The position numbers and the translations under genes were made by a program. Positions 1-7,678 of a stretch of DNA of 15,988 nt are shown here, piece by piece. The stretch is from the NCBI GenBank assembly GCA_937890745.1, contig CALADH010000016.1, positions 1 to 15,988 of the forward strand, read 5' to 3'. The notes beneath the pieces were generated by a model. That model was not told the DNA's origin. It made no database searches and was given only the letters and a program-made list of their open reading frames with translations. The DNA is from Scybalocola_A sp900557175 (lineage in GTDB: Bacteria; Bacillota; Clostridia; Lachnospirales; Lachnospiraceae). The stretch's first letter is position 1. Each line of letters starts with the position of its first letter.

Positions 1-1916
1 ACGTACAGATGATGGCATTCGGTAACATGGGCGATGACTGTGGTACAGGTGTTGCATTTACTCGTGACCCTGCAACAGGAAACAACGGTCTTTTCGGTGA
101 GTTCTTAACAAACGCACAGGGCGAGGACGTTGTTGCCGGTGTTCGTACACCAATGCACATTTCAGAGATGGAGCAGAAATTCCCAGAAGCTTTCGAGCAG
201 TTCAAGGAAGTTTGCAAAACTCTTGAAAATCACTACAGAGATATGCAGGATATGGAGTTTACTGTTGAGCACGGTAAGTTATACATGCTTCAGACACGTA
301 ACGGTAAGAGAACAGCTCAGGCTGCTTTAAAGATTGCCTGCGATTTAGTTGATGAAGGTATGAGAACAGAGGAAGAAGCAGTTGCTATGATTGATCCTCG
401 TAATTTAGATACACTTCTTCACCCACAGTTCGACGCTGCTGCATTAAAGGCTGCAACACCGGTTGCTAAGGCACTTGGTGCTTCTCCTGGAGCTGCTTGC
501 GGTAAGATCGTCTTCACAGCAGAAGATGCTAAAGAATGGGCTGCTAAGGGCGAGAAGGTTGTTCTTGTTCGTCTTGAGACATCACCTGAGGATATCGAAG
601 GTATGAAAGCTGCTCAGGGTATCTTAACAGTTCGCGGTGGTATGACATCTCACGCAGCCGTTGTTGCACGTGGTATGGGTACATGCTGTGTATCAGGCTG
701 CTCTGAAATCGCTATGGACGAAGAAAACAAGAAGTTCACACTTGCTGGTAAAGAGTACCATGAAGGTGACTGGTTATCAATCGATGGTTCTACAGGTAAC
801 ATCTACGACGGCGTTATCGCTACAGTAGATGCTACAATCGCCGGAGAATTTGGAAGAATCATGGGTTGGGCTGACAAATACAGAACACTTAAAGTAAGAA
901 CAAACGCTGATACACCGGCTGACGCAAGAAAAGCCCGTGAACTTGGCGCAGAAGGTATCGGTCTTTGCCGTACAGAGCATATGTTCTTTGAAGGCAACAG
1001 AATTGATGCATTCCGTGAGATGATCTGCTCTGAGACAGTTGAAGAAAGAGAAGCTGCTCTTGAGAAGATTCTTCCGGAACAGCAGGGAGACTTCGAAAAA
1101 TTATATGAAGCTCTTGAAGGCAACCCTGTTACAATCCGTTTCTTAGATCCGCCACTTCATGAGTTTGTTCCTACAGACGAAGAAGACATTAAGAAACTTG
1201 CAGATTCTCAGGGCAAGACAGTTGAGCAGATTAAGACAATCATCGCTTCACTCCACGAGTTCAACCCAATGATGGGTCATCGTGGATGCCGTCTTGCAGT
1301 AACATATCCTGAAATTGCAAAGATGCAGACAAAGGCTGTAATCCGTGCAGCTATCAATGTACAGAAAGCACATGCTGACTGGAACGTTTGCCCAGAAATC
1401 ATGATCCCATTAGTTGGCGACGTGAAAGAGTTAAAATATGTTAAGAAAGTTGTTGTTGAGACAGCTGACGCTGAAATCGCAGCAGCAGGCATCGACCTTA
1501 AGTACGAAGTTGGTACAATGATCGAGATCCCAAGAGCTGCACTTACAGCTGACGAGATCGCTAAAGAAGCTGATTTCTTCTGCTTCGGTACAAACGACTT
1601 AACACAGATGACATACGGCTTCTCTCGTGACGATGCTGGTAAGTTCTTAAATGCTTACTATGACGCTAAGATTTTCGAGAACGATCCGTTTGCTAAACTT
1701 GACCAGACAGGTGTTGGTAAGTTAATGGAAATGGCTATTTCATTAGGAAAGCCTGTAAATCCTAACTTACACATCGGTATCTGCGGCGAGCACGGCGGAG
1801 ATCCATCATCTGTAGAATTCTGCCATAAGATTGGCTTAAACTACGTATCCTGTTCTCCATTCCGTGTGCCAATTGCAAGACTTGCAGCAGCACAGGCAGC
1901 TATCAACAATAAATAA
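1..1916 (+). CDS. ppdK: Pyruvate, phosphate dikinase (5' partial)
   Basis: Interconverts pyruvate + ATP + phosphate and PEP + AMP + pyrophosphate in the cytoplasm. In anaerobic Clostridia it commonly supports glycolysis or gluconeogenesis at the PEP node. The reading frame is open from base 3 (Val-Gln before the first Met at 9), so the gene begins upstream. About 637 residues are visible, against about 870-880 for the family; the missing part is most of the N-terminal ATP-grasp domain. Visible are the end of the nucleotide-binding domain (GNMGDDCGTGVAFTRDP), the phosphohistidine swivelling domain with GGMTSHAAVVARGMG (catalytic His codon at 651-653), and the C-terminal PEP/pyruvate barrel ending with GICGEHGGDP (catalytic Cys codon at 1782-1784) and the usual tail SPFRVPIARLAAAQAAI. 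Codons look strongly selected (many GGT, GTT, CGT), consistent with high expression. An intrinsic terminator follows. Confidence 0.97.
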   Translation, partial: VQMMAFGNMGDDCGTGVAFTRDPATGNNGLFGEFLTNAQGEDVVAGVRTPMHISEMEQKFPEAFEQFKEVCKTLENHYRDMQDMEFTVEHGKLYMLQTRNGKRTAQAALKIACDLVDEGMRTEEEAVAMIDPRNLDTLLHPQFDAAALKAATPVAKALGASPGAACGKIVFTAEDAKEWAAKGEKVVLVRLETSPEDIEGMKAAQGILTVRGGMTSHAAVVARGMGTCCVSGCSEIAMDEENKKFTLAGKEYHEGDWLSIDGSTGNIYDGVIATVDATIAGEFGRIMGWADKYRTLKVRTNADTPADARKARELGAEGIGLCRTEHMFFEGNRIDAFREMICSETVEEREAALEKILPEQQGDFEKLYEALEGNPVTIRFLDPPLHEFVPTDEEDIKKLADSQGKTVEQIKTIIASLHEFNPMMGHRGCRLAVTYPEIAKMQTKAVIRAAINVQKAHADWNVCPEIMIPLVGDVKELKYVKKVVVETADAEIAAAGIDLKYEVGTMIEIPRAALTADEIAKEADFFCFGTNDLTQMTYGFSRDDAGKFLNAYYDAKIFENDPFAKLDQTGVGKLMEMAISLGKPVNPNLHIGICGEHGGDPSSVEFCHKIGLNYVSCSPFRVPIARLAAAQAAINNK

Positions 1917-1962
1917 TTTATTGCGGACAGCAACTGTAGGAATTGAATCAGGTTAATCGAAG

Positions 1963-1998
1963 AACCCCCCTGCGTATAACATGCGCAGGGGGTTTTTT
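1963..1998 (+). terminator. Rho-independent terminator after ppdK
   Basis: CCCCCTGCG (1966-1974) pairs perfectly with CGCAGGGGG (1984-1992). The helix extends inward through T-G, A-T and T-A pairs, leaving an AAC loop. Six T residues follow (1993-1998). It lies 47 nt after the ppdK stop and only about 22 nt before the next start codon. Confidence 0.93.
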
Positions 1999-2020
1999 GG
2001 AAAATTGCAGGGGTGAGTAA

Positions 2021-3220
2021 ATGCGAAGATATTTAAGAGGAATGCTTGTCATTATTTCCATGATGCTTATAGGCGCGTTGACCGGATGTGCCGTTCAAAG
2101 GAGAGAAAACAGAGAAGTGCCAAAAGAGGAAAGAAGTTTATTGGAGGCTGTATCATGGCAGGATGACAGTAAAAAAATAGAGGCGTTTAAAAAATTATCT
2201 ATTTCTGCCTATCCCGATAAGCCTATAGGGGAAAATGTATCGTCAGAGTTTTCTGTGAATAAATGGCAATATGGTGCTTCTGAAAAAGAGGAATATCTTC
2301 TATGTTCCTATGTCAAAGAGGAAGAAGAAATCATTTTGATATTTTACAAAGATTCCTATGAAAATGTGAATATTGCAGAATATTATGTAGAAAAGGATAA
2401 GCAGAGCAAAGAAGAAATCAAAAAAGTTGCTGATGAAATCTTTGGTGAACGGGAATTTTCTATCGAAAGAACAGGATTTTTTTCTAACGGAAAATGGGCA
2501 ATGGAAATCACAGATATTGATGTAGAGAATAAGAAAATAGAATATTATTCCTATTGGTGGAATCTTGAAAAAGGGCAGATGGAACAGACAGGGACAGATG
2601 TAAAAACAGTGGATATTTTGGATGCGGATACAATGGGAAATTCAGATTATTCGATTGAATGGAGCGGAATAGACGCCTTCAATATGGAAAAGTATGAATG
2701 TGAGATTCTTTTTGACGATGATGACATCGGAAGCAGTGCTGAAAAAAGCGGACTGTTTTGGAAAAGCGGCACAGGGGAGTTTAAACGTACAGAAAAGCCG
2801 GAAAATATTCCTGTGTCAGAACCTGAATCCGTGCAGGAATCGTCTGAACAAGAAAGTGAAACTGAAAGAATTGTACTGGCTCAGGTGCCGCCTGAAGGTA
2901 CATATTGGGAAGGCGATACACCGCCATTATATGCAAAATATTACATAGAAATCAGCAATACACAAGATGACAGCTTTGATTTCGAAATATATCAGGCTCA
3001 GACTTTTGATACGTACGGAGAAGCATCAGATTACAAGCTTGTTTTTATGAAGAATACAGCAGTATTTACGGACGCATATCATGCGGTGTTTGAGGGAAAA
3101 CAATACACGCTCCATTTTGAGTGCGGTACGAATACGGGATATATTACAGTCAGCGGATTTAGTGAAGTTATTCCTGACGGATCACAACTGTGCAATACCG
3201 AGTGGCTGCATGTTTCCTAA
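2021..3220 (+). CDS. Putative lipoprotein, two-domain, unknown function
   Basis: A 399-residue secreted lipoprotein of no recognised family. The N-terminus has a basic start, a hydrophobic stretch (about residues 8-20) and a lipobox L-T-G-C with the lipidated Cys at 23, so it should be anchored to the outer face of the membrane. Residues about 35-255 form a mixed, acidic domain. A Glu/Ser-rich linker follows (about 260-284), then a C-terminal domain (about 290-399) opening with PEGTYW and rich in aromatic and beta-type residues, possibly a small beta-barrel. The ATG at 2021 is preceded by a weak AGGGGTG-type ribosome site. It is the first of three envelope genes with A+T-rich codons unlike ppdK. 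No promoter is evident between the ppdK terminator and this start. The lipoprotein assignment is secure; the function is unknown. Confidence 0.85.
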   Translation: MRRYLRGMLVIISMMLIGALTGCAVQRRENREVPKEERSLLEAVSWQDDSKKIEAFKKLSISAYPDKPIGENVSSEFSVNKWQYGASEKEEYLLCSYVKEEEEIILIFYKDSYENVNIAEYYVEKDKQSKEEIKKVADEIFGEREFSIERTGFFSNGKWAMEITDIDVENKKIEYYSYWWNLEKGQMEQTGTDVKTVDILDADTMGNSDYSIEWSGIDAFNMEKYECEILFDDDDIGSSAEKSGLFWKSGTGEFKRTEKPENIPVSEPESVQESSEQESETERIVLAQVPPEGTYWEGDTPPLYAKYYIEISNTQDDSFDFEIYQAQTFDTYGEASDYKLVFMKNTAVFTDAYHAVFEGKQYTLHFECGTNTGYITVSGFSEVIPDGSQLCNTEWLHVS

Positions 3221-3267
3221 GCTTAATATGATGATGGGAAAAGTTTATTTGAGTAAGGAGATATACA

Positions 3268-4041
3268 ATGAAAGTAACATATAAAAATCCGGGATTTAAG
3301 CATTCTATTGACAGCATAGTGTTGTTTTTGGATGATGCACCTTATTGGTCTGATTCTTTGTTTTTCTTTTTTCCTCAGTTAAGAAAAGAAAACTTGGCAA
3401 GCTATACACAAAATCAAGCCAAAGAATATCTCAGTACAGAATTAAAAAATGTGTGGTGTGACTTAAATGATGAAATTAACAGAAAAGTTGAGTTGTACAA
3501 CAATCATTTTGATAAATATCATGAACAAATAGAAGCTGCGTTTTCAGAAGCTTTTGAAATAGATACAAGAAAGATTTTTAATGATGTGGTTGGAAATATA
3601 TGTCTTAATCCTGTAAGCCCAAGATTTTTAGAGAAAAGATGTTTTGATGTGTTCTATAAAAATAGTGAGCATGGTGCTCTTGGTGTGTCGCTTCATGAGA
3701 TGATTCATTATATTTGGTTTTATGTATGGAATAATCATTTCGGGGACAGTTATTCTGAATATGAAAGACCTTCATTAAAATGGATTTTGAGTGAAATGGT
3801 TGTCGAAAGTATTATGCATGATGAAAGATTAGCTTCCATTAACCCTTACTATCCGCGAGAGCATGGCGGTTGTGTTTACTCCTATTTTCAGGATATGGTG
3901 ATTCGGGAAAAACCAATACTTGATACATTGAATCAGATGTACCGGGAAAATCATATGACTGACTATATGGAAATCGCATACGAATATTGTGTGAAGCATG
4001 AGGATGCAATCAGGCGGCATATCACAGAATCGGAGTGCTGA
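3268..4041 (+). CDS. Putative HExxH zinc metalloprotease-like protein
   Basis: A 257-residue protein with no signal peptide or clear transmembrane helix. Residues 143-147 read HEMIH inside a hydrophobic helix (GVSLHEMIHYIWF), the HExxH zinc-site signature. Glu176 and Glu180 in ILSEMVVES, about 30 residues on, are candidates for the third, gluzincin-type zinc ligand. The rest is rich in charged and aromatic residues (N-terminal helices, then YYPREHGGCVYSYF). The start ATG has a good AAGGAG site 7 nt upstream. It sits 47 nt after the lipoprotein gene and 46 nt before the subtilase gene, so co-transcription is likely. HExxH alone can occur by chance, but here it is in a helical context with a suitable downstream Glu. 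Peptidase activity is inferred; the substrate is unknown. Confidence 0.7.
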   Translation: MKVTYKNPGFKHSIDSIVLFLDDAPYWSDSLFFFFPQLRKENLASYTQNQAKEYLSTELKNVWCDLNDEINRKVELYNNHFDKYHEQIEAAFSEAFEIDTRKIFNDVVGNICLNPVSPRFLEKRCFDVFYKNSEHGALGVSLHEMIHYIWFYVWNNHFGDSYSEYERPSLKWILSEMVVESIMHDERLASINPYYPREHGGCVYSYFQDMVIREKPILDTLNQMYRENHMTDYMEIAYEYCVKHEDAIRRHITESEC

Positions 4042-4087
4042 TTATCGAAAAGGAAGTATATGAAAGACAATTTAGGAGGTGATTATA

Positions 4088-6304
4088 ATGAAAAAACGAT
4101 GGTGCATAGGGGTTGTTCTTCTTTTTGGTATCATTGTGGTGGCGGTAGCAGTTGTTTTTGCAATGAAGAATAATGAACCAAAACAAAATCAATCGAACGA
4201 TGTCATAAAAATCAGTGAAAATCTTTATTATAAGAGCTTGGATGAAAATAGAGTGATTTGTGATGAAGATTCCGGGCAAAGAGTGTCCAATGAATTGATT
4301 ATTTATACGGATGACTCGGATAAAAATATTATAGAAACATTGATAAAAGAAGAAAATGGAAATATTGTTGGATATATTGATATTACGAATACATATCAAG
4401 TTGAATTTGATGACCGCATTACGACCGATGAACTTCTGGCAAAGAAAAATAATTTGGAAAAAAATGAGCATATAGAAAGAGTTTTTTATAATCATGTCGT
4501 GCCGGTGAATGCATATTCTGCTTTTTATCCAAATGATGAAATATGGAAAAATCAATGGGACACTATGGAAGCGGGAAATTGGGGCTTGAGGGCAATGCAT
4601 GTCCCGGAGGCATGGGATTATATTAAAAACACACAGGAGGATTTGCCTGAAATTCAAATGGGGATATTGGATGTGGGTCCTTTGGATAGTAACCATAAAG
4701 ATTTAAAAGAAAATTTAGGAGAAATTATTGGGTTTGCTGATGATGAAAATTTGAGTGATGCGGCTCATGGAACGCAGGTGTCAGGTATTATCGGTGCTGA
4801 ATATGATAACAGGGAAGGTATTACCGGTGTTATGATGAATAATGAAAAAATCAATTATTTCAGTCATTCCAAGGCACGAGAAGATGGAAAAGAAACAGTC
4901 ATGGCTTATTTGATGGGCTTATCATTTTTGATAGAACTTGTGGGAGACAATCAGACAGCGATTTTAAATCTTAGCTTGGGAAATGATGAATATCTGTTAG
5001 GTGCTACGATGGGGTTAAATGATGTAACAGCGGGAGCAGATGATGCGAATCGCACTATTGCGAACCATTTGAAAAAAATGCTTTCAGAAGGCTATGATTT
5101 TTTGATTGTAAAAGCTGCGGGTAATGCGTCTAATATGCCGTTTTTACGTGTTGATGTGGATGCAAACGATGAAAATACATGGTATCATTATGTTCCGTAC
5201 ATAGATTCAAAAGAAAAAGAAGATAAGCAGGACATATATAAAAAATATTCGTATTTGTATAAAAAATATAAAAAACAACTTTCGGAACGTATTTATCAGG
5301 GAGATGTGGATGCATCAAAAGATATTTTTTGCGGTATCACAGATGAAGAAATAGAATCAAGGATTATTGTTGTAGGAGGGCTTGATAAGGCGGAAGACAA
5401 TGATTATCCGTTGTATTTTTATAGCAGTAAAGGAAAGCGGATTGATATAGTGGCGCCGGCAACACATATAGAATCGACATCATCGGGCAATAGTTATGCA
5501 CAGGATTTAAACGGAACTTCTTTTGCGACACCGTATGTTTCGGGGATTGCAGGTCTGATGCTTACAGTGAATCCGGATTTATCAGGAGAAGAACTGAAAG
5601 AAATACTCAAAGAAACCGGAAGTGGAAAGTATAATTTTGGTATGAATGGAAGTTTGCATGAAGTACCGCTTGTTGATGCCTATGAAGCTGTAAAAAGGGC
5701 GGATCATTACGGTGAAGATGAAGTTGTCGATGAAAGTGAGGTTGATGATATCAGCAGTCAATTTTATGGCACATGGCTTCAGCTGGATTCTGATGATCCG
5801 GTTGTACTCACACTGAAAGAGGATAGGACATTGCAGTATTATAACAGTATCAGCTATGAAAATGTTTATAACAGTACATTTGAATGGAACAAAGGGCTGC
5901 AGTTGAATTTACTGGGGCTTGCGACTTTGGATATGGTTCCTGTCCCATATCGGATCGAGATAGATGAAACAAAAAATCCATCGCAGATGACACTCGCAAT
6001 CGACAGTACACAGTCTTTGCCGGATACAACAAAGCTTTACGGTATGGAAAAAGTTTTGGAGGGTACTTATGAACGGCTTAGTTTTTCAAATGAACAGCTG
6101 GAAGCAATAAAGTCCAGTCTTGGTGTTCCGGGCGGAATAGAAGTTGAAATTATACAAAATGTACCGTATTATTGGGAAGCAGGTGAAAGATGGCTGACTC
6201 AAGTGGATATCTATGATAAAAACAATCAATATTTGGCAGGGGCAGCTTTTGATTCAAAAACAATGGAAATATGCAAGAACATTTATATGTATGCCGGATT
6301 TTGA
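4088..6304 (+). CDS. Membrane-anchored S8 (subtilisin-like) serine protease with C-terminal extension
   Basis: A 738-residue subtilase. Order: basic N-terminus and one hydrophobic segment (about residues 5-25) acting as signal peptide or anchor; a propeptide-like region (about 60-140); an entry segment resembling many subtilases (WGLRAMHVPEAWD); then the S8 domain. The triad is complete: Asp195 in GILDVG, His227 in AAHGTQVSG and Ser478 in NGTSFATPYVSG; the oxyanion Asn346 is in KAAGNAS. A charged, Lys/Tyr-rich insert lies between Asn and Ser. After about residue 540 comes a roughly 200-residue extension starting FYGTWLQLDSDDP, probably beta-rich, of unknown role. I chose ATG 4088 because AGGAGGT (4074-4080) ends 7 nt before it; the in-frame GTG at 4079 lies inside that ribosome site. 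It should be extracytoplasmic and probably matures by propeptide cleavage. Its neighbours suggest envelope-associated proteolysis. Confidence 0.92.
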   Translation: MKKRWCIGVVLLFGIIVVAVAVVFAMKNNEPKQNQSNDVIKISENLYYKSLDENRVICDEDSGQRVSNELIIYTDDSDKNIIETLIKEENGNIVGYIDITNTYQVEFDDRITTDELLAKKNNLEKNEHIERVFYNHVVPVNAYSAFYPNDEIWKNQWDTMEAGNWGLRAMHVPEAWDYIKNTQEDLPEIQMGILDVGPLDSNHKDLKENLGEIIGFADDENLSDAAHGTQVSGIIGAEYDNREGITGVMMNNEKINYFSHSKAREDGKETVMAYLMGLSFLIELVGDNQTAILNLSLGNDEYLLGATMGLNDVTAGADDANRTIANHLKKMLSEGYDFLIVKAAGNASNMPFLRVDVDANDENTWYHYVPYIDSKEKEDKQDIYKKYSYLYKKYKKQLSERIYQGDVDASKDIFCGITDEEIESRIIVVGGLDKAEDNDYPLYFYSSKGKRIDIVAPATHIESTSSGNSYAQDLNGTSFATPYVSGIAGLMLTVNPDLSGEELKEILKETGSGKYNFGMNGSLHEVPLVDAYEAVKRADHYGEDEVVDESEVDDISSQFYGTWLQLDSDDPVVLTLKEDRTLQYYNSISYENVYNSTFEWNKGLQLNLLGLATLDMVPVPYRIEIDETKNPSQMTLAIDSTQSLPDTTKLYGMEKVLEGTYERLSFSNEQLEAIKSSLGVPGGIEVEIIQNVPYYWEAGERWLTQVDIYDKNNQYLAGAAFDSKTMEICKNIYMYAGF

Positions 6305-6322
6305 TCAGAATGTCTTAATAGT

Positions 6323-6351
6323 GTAGCATTATATAAAAAAGATGGTATAAT
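6323..6351 (+). promoter_or_regulatory. Possible extended -10 promoter before the M20 gene
   Basis: TGGTATAAT (6343-6351) is a perfect TATAAT with a TGN extension. A -35 box is poor at the expected distance (around 6323-6328). The -10 box is also the left arm of the closing stem of the structured element, so its palindromic role may explain it instead. Confidence 0.35.
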
Positions 6352-6416
6352 GATTGCACGGAGTGCAATCCAAGCTGACGGAGTCAGCTTGCCGTCACGT
6401 CTGTGACGATTATACC
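6344..6416. other. Cloverleaf-like inverted-repeat element (four-way junction)
   Basis: Four perfect helices abut one another. The closing stem is GGTATAAT (6344-6351) with ATTATACC (6409-6416). Inside it, hairpin 1 is GATTGCAC/GTGCAATC (6352-6370, loop GGA), hairpin 2 is CAAGCTGAC/GTCAGCTTG (6371-6391, loop GGA), and hairpin 3 is CGTCAC/GTGACG (6393-6408, loop GTCT). Only C6392 is unpaired at the junction. Both triloops sit in the same heptamer, ACGGAGT. The symmetry means DNA cruciform and RNA folds from either strand are equally possible. It could be a small non-autonomous repeat, a 5' leader RNA, or both. Confidence 0.75.
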
Positions 6417-6417
6417 G

Positions 6418-6484
6418 GCAATCCACGGCTTGCAAAGCAAATGCCCTTCAGGCGCTTGCTTTCCTGCGCGCGTGGTGTTATTGC
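6418..6484. other. Long imperfect hairpin beside the cloverleaf element
   Basis: GCAAT (6418-6422) pairs with ATTGC (6480-6484), CCACG (6423-6427) with CGTGG (6471-6475), AAAGCAA (6434-6440) with TTGCTTT (6456-6462), and GCC (6443-6445) with GGC (6451-6453) around a CTTCA loop. TGTT (6476-6479) bulges out. It begins one base after the cloverleaf closing stem and ends 32 nt before the M20 start codon. The lack of a T-tract argues against a simple terminator. Confidence 0.65.
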
Positions 6485-6516
6485 TGAAATGGATATAAGT
6501 AATAGGGGAGATATTT

Positions 6517-7665
6517 ATGAATGAAGCGGTAAAGCTGACAAAAGATTTGATTCGCATTTGCAGTACAAATCCGGGTGAAGGCGAGAAAATGATGGCGTCG
6601 TATATTTTGGATTATCTGAAAGATTGCGGTACGGTACTGATGACGGATGAAGTGCTTGACGGAAGGTGTAATGTTGCTGCGACAATCGGCGAAGTGACCG
6701 AGACACCGATGCTTGTGCTCATATGTCATATGGATACGGTTGTTCCCGGTGAGGGCTGGCTGCGGCTGCCCTTTGAGGCGGAGACTGCAGAAGGCCGTAT
6801 TTACGGGCGTGGCGCCTGTGACATGAAGTCGGGACTGGCCTGTGCGCTTTCTGTATTTAAGAGGGCGGCAATGATGGCAAAATCAGGTCATGCACTGCCG
6901 CATAAGACTGTGCGGCTTATCTGTACTGTTGATGAGGAAGGCGATATGCGCGGTGTTGAGCGTGTTATAGAGCAGGGATGGGTGCGAAAAGATGACTGGG
7001 TTATGGATTTAGAGCCGACAGATGGTCAGATTCAGATGGCTCACAAAGGCCGTTTTTGGCTGGAAGTGACGATTCACGGTATCACAGCCCATGCAAGCCA
7101 TCCTGAGCAGGGTGCAGATGCCATCGCTGCTGCGGCATATTGGATATGTGAGATGAAAAAAGCGTTTGAAAAACTTCCTGAGCATGATGAGCTTGGACAA
7201 TCAACCATTACTTTCGGACAGATTCATGGCGGTTATCAGCCATATGTTGTACCGGATCAATGTAAGCTTTGGACAGACTGCCGTCTTGTGCCGCCGGCGG
7301 ATGATACGCTTGTGCTTAAGATGGCAGAGGCGGCAGCAAAAGCGGCAAAAAGTGCCGTTTCAGGAACAGAAATTTCATGGAAAATTACAGGGAATCGCCC
7401 GCCTGTTGAAAGTCATCCATTTTCTGAATTTGTGGAAACACTTCAGACAGCGGCTGCTTCGGTGACGGGGCAGCCGGCAGTAATCAGTCCGTTTCCCGGA
7501 TATACGGATACAGCAGTGATTGCAGGAAAGCTTGGCAATTGCCATTGTCTGTCCTACGGGCCGGGCAGTCTTAAATATGCACATAAGCCGGATGAATTTG
7601 TTGAAATTAAGGATATTGAAAGGTGTGCGGCGGTGCTTGAAAAAATGATTATCGGAAAATGTTAA
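6517..7665 (+). CDS. M20-family metallopeptidase / ArgE-DapE-type deacylase
   Basis: A cytoplasmic, probably di-zinc hydrolase of 382 residues, the usual size for this family (aminoacylases, acetylornithine deacetylase, succinyl-diaminopimelate desuccinylase, dipeptidases). Metal and catalytic residues are all visible: His71 and Asp73 in ICHMDTVVPG, Asp102 in GRGACDMKSG, the catalytic base and metal Glu140-Glu141 in VDEEGD, Glu166 in MDLEPTDG, and His356 in KYAHKPDEF. The inserted dimerisation domain starts near residue 178 with the typical ITAHASHPEQGADAI. The start ATG has AGGGGAG 6 nt upstream. The structured element 6344-6484 forms its upstream region. The carboxylesterase gene begins 13 nt after the stop, so they are probably one operon. 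The substrate cannot be read from sequence; no arginine or lysine biosynthesis genes adjoin, so a catabolic or detoxifying deacylase is as likely as ArgE or DapE. Confidence 0.9.
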   Translation: MNEAVKLTKDLIRICSTNPGEGEKMMASYILDYLKDCGTVLMTDEVLDGRCNVAATIGEVTETPMLVLICHMDTVVPGEGWLRLPFEAETAEGRIYGRGACDMKSGLACALSVFKRAAMMAKSGHALPHKTVRLICTVDEEGDMRGVERVIEQGWVRKDDWVMDLEPTDGQIQMAHKGRFWLEVTIHGITAHASHPEQGADAIAAAAYWICEMKKAFEKLPEHDELGQSTITFGQIHGGYQPYVVPDQCKLWTDCRLVPPADDTLVLKMAEAAAKAAKSAVSGTEISWKITGNRPPVESHPFSEFVETLQTAAASVTGQPAVISPFPGYTDTAVIAGKLGNCHCLSYGPGSLKYAHKPDEFVEIKDIERCAAVLEKMIIGKC

Positions 7666-7678
7666 GGAGAGGAAAGCT

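Noticed and set aside
4022..4696. Minus-strand open frame of 224 codons opposite the subtilase start
   Set aside because: It lies antisense to the S8 gene and the end of the HExxH gene, both well supported. Its product is a low-complexity Ile/Phe/Asn-rich string, as expected of the complement of A+T-rich coding DNA.
6344..6416. A tRNA gene, because of the cloverleaf shape and 73-nt length
   Set aside because: There is no 7-nt anticodon loop, no GTTC-type T loop, stems are longer than tRNA arms, and the arms are perfect DNA palindromes with 3- or 4-nt loops.
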